A stretch of 58,827 nucleotides of DNA from contig JABJGH010000007.1 in the NCBI GenBank assembly GCA_018662365.1, positions 1 through 58,827 of the forward strand. The letters run 5' to 3'. The stretch is from Chloroflexota bacterium (GTDB taxonomy: Bacteria > Chloroflexota > Anaerolineae > Anaerolineales > UBA11579). The number at the start of each line of letters is the position of its first letter. Position 1 is the stretch's first letter. Below the pieces are notes generated by a model. It saw only the letters and a program-made list of their open reading frames with translations. It was not told where the DNA came from and made no database searches. This document shows positions 54,071-58,827 of the stretch, piece by piece. The position numbers and the translations under genes were made by a program.

Positions 54071-54370
54071 ATGGATATTAAAGAATTAACCCAAGCGATG
54101 CATACATTTGTAGAAAAAAAAGGGTGGTATGCACCTGATAGCCCTAAACCACAAACACCGAAGAATTTGGCAAGTTCGTTATCGATCGAGGTGGCGGAGA
54201 TTTTAGAACATTTCCAGTGGACAGAGGATATTCATGACAAACCCGCCTTAGCTGAGGAACTGGCGGATGTGGTTTTATATTTGTTACAATTGGCTTGGGT
54301 GAGTGAAATCGATCTGGAAAGAGCGATTCTCGATAAGTTAGAAAAAAACCAAGATCGAATTTGGAAATAA
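54071..54370 (+). CDS. MazG-like nucleotide pyrophosphohydrolase
   Basis: A 99-residue all-alpha NTP pyrophosphatase of the short MazG/RS21-C6 type, which hydrolyses (d)NTPs to NMP and pyrophosphate. The metal-binding acidic motif is split as usual: LSIEVAEILEHFQW (near residue 38) and EELADVVLYLLQLA (near 65). Start ATG 54071 is preferred to an in-frame TTG at 54062. It follows the DNA methyltransferase by 12 bases, so the two are co-transcribed. Confidence 0.87.
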   Translation: MDIKELTQAMHTFVEKKGWYAPDSPKPQTPKNLASSLSIEVAEILEHFQWTEDIHDKPALAEELADVVLYLLQLAWVSEIDLERAILDKLEKNQDRIWK

Positions 54371-54412
54371 ACTCCCTCAGTTTTAGAATCAATTAAATAA
54401 AGAATTGTTGAT

Positions 54413-54434
54413 GAGGATCTACCTGCTCATCCTC
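54413..54434 (+). terminator. Weak hairpin after the MazG-like gene
   Basis: GAGGAT pairs with ATCCTC around ten bases; only a mixed CTATTT follows. It may end the methyltransferase-MazG unit. Confidence 0.35.
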
Positions 54435-54456
54435 CTATTTATTGTAAATATCAATT

Positions 54457-55017
54457 ATGAAAATATCCGTATTTGGCTCCTCCACCCCCCAATCCGAAGA
54501 TCCGACGTATTTAGAAGGATTGGCCCTTGGCAATTTACTTGGAAATGAAAAGTACACAGTGATGACCGGTGGATACACGGGCATCATGGAAGCAGTATCA
54601 CGCGGCGCCTCAGAATCTGGAGGAACGGTCATAGGCGTTACTTGTGAGGAAATCGAGGACTGGCGACCGATAAATGCGAACCAATGGGTTCAAAAAGAGT
54701 TGCGATTTGATTCTTTATATGAACGATTACTGACCTTAGTCAGTAACTGTGATGCAGCAATTGCACTGCCGGGGGGACCGGGGACCTTGGCAGAAATAAG
54801 TTTAAGTTGGACCTTAATGCAAACGGAAGCCATAAAGAAAAAACCTCTAATTCTGGTGGGCAATGAGTGGTATTCAATATTTCATAATTTCTTTGAAAAC
54901 AGCCAACCCTATATTTCCGATGACTCGGTAAATCTGCTACACTTTGCTGTTGATGCTCAAGACGCATTTGATCAATTGCAAAAATTATCCCAAATGAACA
55001 CTGGGCATATTTCCTAA
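54457..55017 (+). CDS. LOG-family protein (lysine decarboxylase-like, TIGR00730 type)
   Basis: A 186-residue Rossmann-like protein. The nucleotide-binding opening ISVFGSSTP lies at residues 3-11, VMTGGYTGIMEAVSRGASESGG near 40-58, and the family motif LPGGPGTLAEIS near 106 (PGGxGTxxE). LOG enzymes hydrolyse nucleoside 5'-monophosphates, releasing adenine-type bases (cytokinin-activating in plants); the bacterial role is often unclear. A -10-like TAAATA ends six bases before the ATG and no Shine-Dalgarno is present. Confidence 0.87.
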   Translation: MKISVFGSSTPQSEDPTYLEGLALGNLLGNEKYTVMTGGYTGIMEAVSRGASESGGTVIGVTCEEIEDWRPINANQWVQKELRFDSLYERLLTLVSNCDAAIALPGGPGTLAEISLSWTLMQTEAIKKKPLILVGNEWYSIFHNFFENSQPYISDDSVNLLHFAVDAQDAFDQLQKLSQMNTGHIS

Positions 55018-55021
55018 AACC

Positions 55022-55825
55022 ATGCCAGCCATTCAATTAGCACGCTTACGCTTGGAGATTGCTGACCTTATTCAGCATTTTGAGTACCCGGACCGATTTA
55101 TTAAAAATATGGATGTGTTGTTGGAATTTTATTCTGACCGGACCCGACGGCCGAGTCAAAAGGGTAAACCGCCCCCCTCTTTAAAAACTTATAACATTCC
55201 CCAGCCAATGTTTAGACAAATAGTTTTGGAACTGAGCCCCTTTGCATACAATGAAACTGAGGCATTCTTAGTTTTAATTGACCGGTGTTGGCAAGAATCG
55301 GTGCTTGAATACCGCAAGCTGGCAATACATTTAATAGCACAGGTCTCCCCTACTCCAGCAGATAGGATCCTTGAGCGAGTCAGACCATGGATTGAGGAAA
55401 CTATTGAAGAAGACATCATCCAAGAAATGTTTGAAGTCAGTTTGGCACCAATGAGGGAAAAATTAACGAGTGAGTACTTAGATCTATTGAAAGATTGGAG
55501 CCGCTCCGACGATAACGATCAACAATTATTAGGATTAATGGGTCTCTCTACCCTACTTAGAACAAATTCATTCGATAATTTCCCCGTAATATTTAAATTA
55601 ATAGAAAAAAGTTTTGAATTAGAAAAAAAGAAATTTCGCCCCTATCATTTGGAGATTTTTAAACATTTGGTCCGACTTTCAAATCAAGAAACTGTCCATT
55701 ATCTAAAAGAAATCTTATTCAAATACCCTAATAAGGAAACTCGCTGGTTAATTCGTAACCTATTGAATATTTTTCTCCCTGAACAACAAGATGAATTTAA
55801 AAACATTCTTCGGAACAACCGATAA
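55022..55825 (+). CDS. HEAT-like helical repeat protein, possibly DNA alkylation repair (AlkD)-related
   Basis: A 267-residue protein of repeated helix pairs without membrane segments. The block SVLEYRKLAIHLIAQV (near residue 98) and the preceding helical pairs recall AlkD/HEAT-like repeat proteins, in which such helices cradle duplex DNA; the DNA-glycosylase Asp/Trp residues of AlkD are not confidently recognised, so a non-catalytic HEAT scaffold is equally possible. An N-terminal basic stretch TRRPSQKGKPPPSLK (near 41-55) could contact nucleic acid. It starts four bases after the LOG gene and is co-transcribed with it. Confidence 0.6.
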   Translation: MPAIQLARLRLEIADLIQHFEYPDRFIKNMDVLLEFYSDRTRRPSQKGKPPPSLKTYNIPQPMFRQIVLELSPFAYNETEAFLVLIDRCWQESVLEYRKLAIHLIAQVSPTPADRILERVRPWIEETIEEDIIQEMFEVSLAPMREKLTSEYLDLLKDWSRSDDNDQQLLGLMGLSTLLRTNSFDNFPVIFKLIEKSFELEKKKFRPYHLEIFKHLVRLSNQETVHYLKEILFKYPNKETRWLIRNLLNIFLPEQQDEFKNILRNNR

Positions 55826-55876
55826 TAATACCCTTTTGAGTAGTGATTTTGCTCAATATCGTATGTTATTCTCTTC

Positions 55877-55905
55877 TTGCTCCTTGTACACCCCTGAGGT
55901 ATAAT
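55877..55905 (+). promoter_or_regulatory. rpsO promoter
   Basis: TTGCTC (55877-55882), a 17-base spacer and TATAAT (55900-55905). The leader to rpsO is about 75 bases and contains GACC/GGTC-type complementarity (55919 onward) in which an S15 autoregulatory fold could form; that fold is inference. Confidence 0.72.
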
Positions 55906-55988
55906 GCATCCGCTGACTCGACCGTTTAGTGGCGTTTGCTGCTGACCTGGAGACTTGCAAAAAAACAAATATTTAAGGAGCAAATGTC

Positions 55989-56252
55989 ATGCAACAAGCA
56001 AAAGAAGTAGTTATCGCAGAATATCAAACCCATGAGAACGATACGGGGTCACCAGAGGTGCAAGTTGCCCTCTGTACCAACAGGATTCTGCACTTAACTG
56101 AACACCTTAGGGAACACAAACACGATGAGTCTTCCCGTCGCGGATTACTTAAGCTTGTAGGCCAACGAAGAAGGTTATTGGCTTATATGCGAAAGAAGAA
56201 TTATCAGGGGTATATCGAAATTACCGATAAACTCAATATCCGACGTAAATAA
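55989..56252 (+). CDS. rpsO: 30S ribosomal protein S15
   Basis: An 87-residue 16S rRNA-binding protein needed for assembly of the central domain. The signature [13 protein letters not shown] (residues 15-27), [32 protein letters not shown] (about 36-67) is complete. It starts at 55989 behind AAGGAG. rpsO followed by pnp is a conserved pair. Confidence 0.97.
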   Translation: MQQAKEVVIAEYQTHENDTGSPEVQVALCTNRILHLTEHLREHKHDESSRRGLLKLVGQRRRLLAYMRKKNYQGYIEITDKLNIRRK

Positions 56253-56264
56253 CGTAATAACAGT

Positions 56265-56295
56265 AGATGGCCTAAGAATGGCCATCTCTGTTTTT
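56265..56295 (+). terminator. Intrinsic terminator between rpsO and pnp
   Basis: AGATGGCC/GGCCATCT with outer CAG/CTG, loop TAAGAAT, followed by TTTTT. It would attenuate readthrough from rpsO into pnp. Confidence 0.82.
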
Positions 56296-56310
56296 CAAAA
56301 ACAATTTTAT

Positions 56311-56368
56311 CAATTGCCCCCCGTTGGGCATTGGACGTTGGCGACAACAAATAGTGGTTGTCTGCAAC
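56311..56368 (+). promoter_or_regulatory. Two hairpins in the pnp leader
   Basis: CAATTGCCC/GGGCATTG with one bulge (56311-56334), then GTTGGCGACAAC/GTTGTCTGCAAC (10 pairs with a 2-base internal loop, 56337-56368). A long imperfect stem here is where pnp mRNAs of other bacteria are cut by RNase III for autoregulation; equivalence is inferred from position only. Confidence 0.5.
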
Positions 56369-56414
56369 TTCCAGTTCCTAACAAGGGTGGTAATAACATC
56401 AGATGGAGGTTCAA

Positions 56415-58619
56415 ATGAAACCCGATGTTAAACAATTTTCCGCCGAGGTCGGTGGAAAGACTTTTACCTATGAAACAGGTAAACTAGCCGGGCAGGCTGG
56501 TGGTGCTGTTACCCTTAAAATGGGTAAGAACATTGTCTTCTGCTCTGCCACAATGAGCTCAAAACCCCGAGATGGGATTAACTTTTTCCCATTAAGTGTT
56601 GATTTTGAAGAAAGAATGTATTCGATTGGAAAAATTCCTGGCAGTTTCTTCCGCCGAGAAGGTAGACCCACCGAAAACGCAATTCTCACGTCCCGATTAA
56701 CTGATCGCCCCTTACGCCCTTTGTTTCCAAAGGATATGCGTAACGATGTTCAGGTAATCATCTATGCCCATTCTTCTGACGGGGACATGCCCCTGGATAT
56801 ACTAGCGATCAACTCTGCCTCAGCGGCAGTACTGATCTCTGATGCTCCTTGGAATGGCCCGGTTGCTGCAGTACGAATTGGTCGAATCGATGACGAATTT
56901 ATCGTGAACCCCACTTATACAGAGCTGGAAACTTCTACCCTTGATCTACGAGTCGCTGGGACAAAAGAAGCCATTTTGATGGTTGAAGCGGGCGCTGAAG
57001 AGATCAGTGAAGAGATCATGTCTGAGGCTTTGGTTTTTGCCCATAATGCCATGCAACCATTGCTTGATGCACAAATAAAGATGGCTGCCGAAGTTGGTAA
57101 ACCTAAATCTGAGTATCCTTCTTTCGCTGTTGACGCTGAGATCAAAGAAAAAGTATATAGCCAAGCGAAAGACAGATTGGTTGAGATCGCAAAACAAGGC
57201 GGCAGCCTGGGCAAACATGCCCGCGATGAAGCAGTCAATGAACTGCGCAACGCTGTGGTTCTTGAAGTTGCTGGCGAAGAAGATGCCGATGGAATTACAG
57301 GTGCCGTCAAAGAAGCTTTTGAAGCCGCAAACAAAAAGGTGGTTCGTGATCAGATCTTAGAAAATGGTCTGCGCCCTGATGGCCGCGGTACAACCGATAT
57401 TCGCCCAATCTGGTGTGAAGTCGATTATAGCCCGATGGCTCATGGCTCCGGTATTTTCACCCGCGGTGAAACACAGGTGATTAATTTTACAACTTTGGGG
57501 ACCCCAAAAGATGCACAATTAATCGATAATTTAACCCCTGTAGAAGCCAAACGAATTATGCATCATTATAATTTCCCTCCCTTCTCGGTTGGTGAAACTC
57601 GAATGATGCGAGGGACTTCTCGCCGTGAAGTAGGACACGGGGCATTGGCTGAAAGAGCCTTGATTCCTGTTATCCCTGCAGAAGTTGACTTCCCCTACTC
57701 TATCCGATTGGTTTCAGAATGTATGTCATCAAATGGTTCCACTTCAATGGGTGCGGTTTGTTCTTCAACCCTTTCGATGATGGACGCTGGTGTTCCGATC
57801 AAAGCTCCTGTATCTGGGATTGCGATGGGCATGATTTCTGATGGAGATAACTATAAGATCCTCAGTGATATCCAAGGCTTGGAAGATCACTTAGGAGATA
57901 TGGACTTCAAGGTGGCTGGAACTGACAAAGGTATCACAGCCTTACAAATGGACATTAAAGTTGACGGTTTAACCCCAGAAATGATGGGAGAAGCTCTTCA
58001 ACAAGCAAAAGCAGGTCGATCCCACATCTTGAATACTATGCTGGAGACCATTTCGGTCCCACGCCCTGAACTTAAAGAACATACCCCTCGAATTACTACT
58101 GTTGTGATTCCTGTTGAAAAGATTGGCGCAGTGATTGGTTCGGGTGGTAAAACCATTCGAAGTATCCAAGAAGAAACTGGTGCCAAGATCGATATTGGTG
58201 AAGACGGTACAGTATTTATTTCAACCAATGATGGTGATAGTGAAAGAGCGGCTCGAGAAAGAATTGAAGCGCTCACTGAAGATGCTGAAATGGGCAGAAT
58301 TTATACCGGAAAGGTTGTTCGAACAACTGATTTCGGTGCCTTTGTTGAAATCTTCCCGGGCACTGACGGCATGGTTCATATTTCACAACTTGATTCCGAG
58401 AGAATTGAAAGCGTGGAAGATGTGGCATCGGTGGGGGATGAGATCACTGTGATGGTGACCAATATTGGTGGAGACGGCAAGATCAGACTCAGCCGCAAAG
58501 CAGTATTGGAAGGTTGGACCGCTGAAGAGGCTGCCGAAAAAGACCGTGGGGGAGGCAAAAAAGGTGGAGGCGATCGAAATCGCAGTGGTGGAAACCGCGG
58601 CAGGGGTGGAAGAAGATAG
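56415..58619 (+). CDS. pnp: Polyribonucleotide nucleotidyltransferase (PNPase)
   Basis: Phosphorolytic 3'-5' exoribonuclease of the degradosome, 734 residues. Domains in order: RNase PH-like 1 (FFRREGRPTENAIL...TDRPLRPLFPK near 80), helical linker, RNase PH-like 2 with GLRPDGRGTTDIRP (near 319), GTSRREVGHGALAERAL and the catalytic SSNGSTSMGAVC/DG region (near 440-485), a KH domain (PVEKIGAVIGSGGKTIRSIQEETGAKIDI near 565) and an S1 domain (MGRIYTGKVVRTTDFGAFVEIFPGTDGMVHISQL near 630). A Gly/Arg/Lys-rich tail of about 25 residues is likely a nonspecific RNA-binding end. ATG 56415 is chosen over 56403 because GGAGGT lies five bases upstream. Confidence 0.97.
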   Translation: MKPDVKQFSAEVGGKTFTYETGKLAGQAGGAVTLKMGKNIVFCSATMSSKPRDGINFFPLSVDFEERMYSIGKIPGSFFRREGRPTENAILTSRLTDRPLRPLFPKDMRNDVQVIIYAHSSDGDMPLDILAINSASAAVLISDAPWNGPVAAVRIGRIDDEFIVNPTYTELETSTLDLRVAGTKEAILMVEAGAEEISEEIMSEALVFAHNAMQPLLDAQIKMAAEVGKPKSEYPSFAVDAEIKEKVYSQAKDRLVEIAKQGGSLGKHARDEAVNELRNAVVLEVAGEEDADGITGAVKEAFEAANKKVVRDQILENGLRPDGRGTTDIRPIWCEVDYSPMAHGSGIFTRGETQVINFTTLGTPKDAQLIDNLTPVEAKRIMHHYNFPPFSVGETRMMRGTSRREVGHGALAERALIPVIPAEVDFPYSIRLVSECMSSNGSTSMGAVCSSTLSMMDAGVPIKAPVSGIAMGMISDGDNYKILSDIQGLEDHLGDMDFKVAGTDKGITALQMDIKVDGLTPEMMGEALQQAKAGRSHILNTMLETISVPRPELKEHTPRITTVVIPVEKIGAVIGSGGKTIRSIQEETGAKIDIGEDGTVFISTNDGDSERAARERIEALTEDAEMGRIYTGKVVRTTDFGAFVEIFPGTDGMVHISQLDSERIESVEDVASVGDEITVMVTNIGGDGKIRLSRKAVLEGWTAEEAAEKDRGGGKKGGGDRNRSGGNRGRGGRR

Positions 58620-58640
58620 CCAGATTTTAGATATATTCAA

Positions 58641-58670
58641 AGACGGCAGGTTTTACTGCCGTCTTTTTTT
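58641..58670 (+). terminator. Intrinsic terminator of pnp
   Basis: AGACGGCAG/CTGCCGTCT with loop GTTTTA, then seven T. Confidence 0.92.
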
Positions 58671-58710
58671 ATAAGTTATAGCTTAGGTTTCTCCTTTTTA
58701 ATGTTTTACC

Positions 58711-58739
58711 TAGTCAAAGGATAATGGCTGAGATATAAT
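58711..58739 (+). promoter_or_regulatory. Promoter of tRNA-Pro
   Basis: TAGTCA (58711-58716), a 17-base spacer and a perfect TATAAT (58734-58739), which ends 13 bases before the tRNA 5' base. Confidence 0.65.
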
Positions 58740-58752
58740 CGCTTTTGCAGTT

Positions 58753-58827
<75 letters not shown>

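Overview
The window is ordinary chromosomal DNA of a bacterium that most resembles a mesophilic member of the Chloroflexota, probably Anaerolineae. This is inference from protein character, not from a search. The supporting signs are a 14-gene complex I operon, a DnaG zinc knuckle of the form C-x3-C, an alpha-glucan phosphorylase of the non-E. coli type, DUF3467 next to ssb, a SOS box of the Gram-positive type in front of lexA, many small Thr/Pro-linker lipoproteins, and moderately AT-rich DNA.

Layout. 1-800: the 3' part of a tyrosine recombinase whose stop codon lies 57 bases from the 3' end of a tRNA-Met; a tRNA-Gly/tRNA-Met pair on the minus strand. 841-2376: a HAD phosphatase and an AAA ATPase. 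2424-3359: lipA. 3587-18097 (minus): nuoA to nuoN in canonical order, closely spaced or overlapping, with one terminator at the end. 18259-26086: glycogen/maltodextrin genes malQ and glgP, an alcohol dehydrogenase/GFO-IDH fusion, an M29 aminopeptidase and a UPF0316 membrane protein. 26295-29703: dnaG-rpoD. 29791-32715: a beta-propeller lipoprotein, panD and purA. 32758-38703: accessory stretch with palindromes, lipoproteins, a multi-domain membrane protein flanked by 36-bp direct repeats, and an unrecognised protein. 38961-44309: ssb, DUF3467, a translin-family protein, a Cas4-like nuclease split over two membrane-anchored ORFs, nadK, a zinc-finger membrane protein and recN. 44440-50347: a 942-residue lipoprotein, a threonine-dehydrogenase-like SDR and fhs. 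50596-52853: lexA, a phosphoglycosyl transferase and a methyltransferase. 52958-55825: a small gene broken by a frameshift, an orphan DNA methyltransferase, a MazG-like hydrolase, a LOG-family protein and a HEAT-like protein. 55989-end: rpsO, pnp and tRNA-Pro.

How the genes work together. The nuo block gives a complete NADH:quinone oxidoreductase including the NuoEFG dehydrogenase module. malQ and glgP form an alpha-glucan degradation pair. dnaG-rpoD is the core of the macromolecular synthesis operon, and rpsO-pnp keeps its widely conserved order. The ssb-to-recN run joins ssDNA binding, a nucleic-acid-binding translin homologue, a membrane-tethered PD-(D/E)XK nuclease and RecN, and is the most interesting neighbourhood here.

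Regulation. Many promoters look like extended -10 elements with weak -35 boxes. Five genes have a -10-like hexamer only 6-7 bases before ATG and no Shine-Dalgarno, which suggests leaderless mRNAs. Fifteen well-formed intrinsic terminators delimit the units. No CRISPR array, rRNA or insertion sequence was seen.
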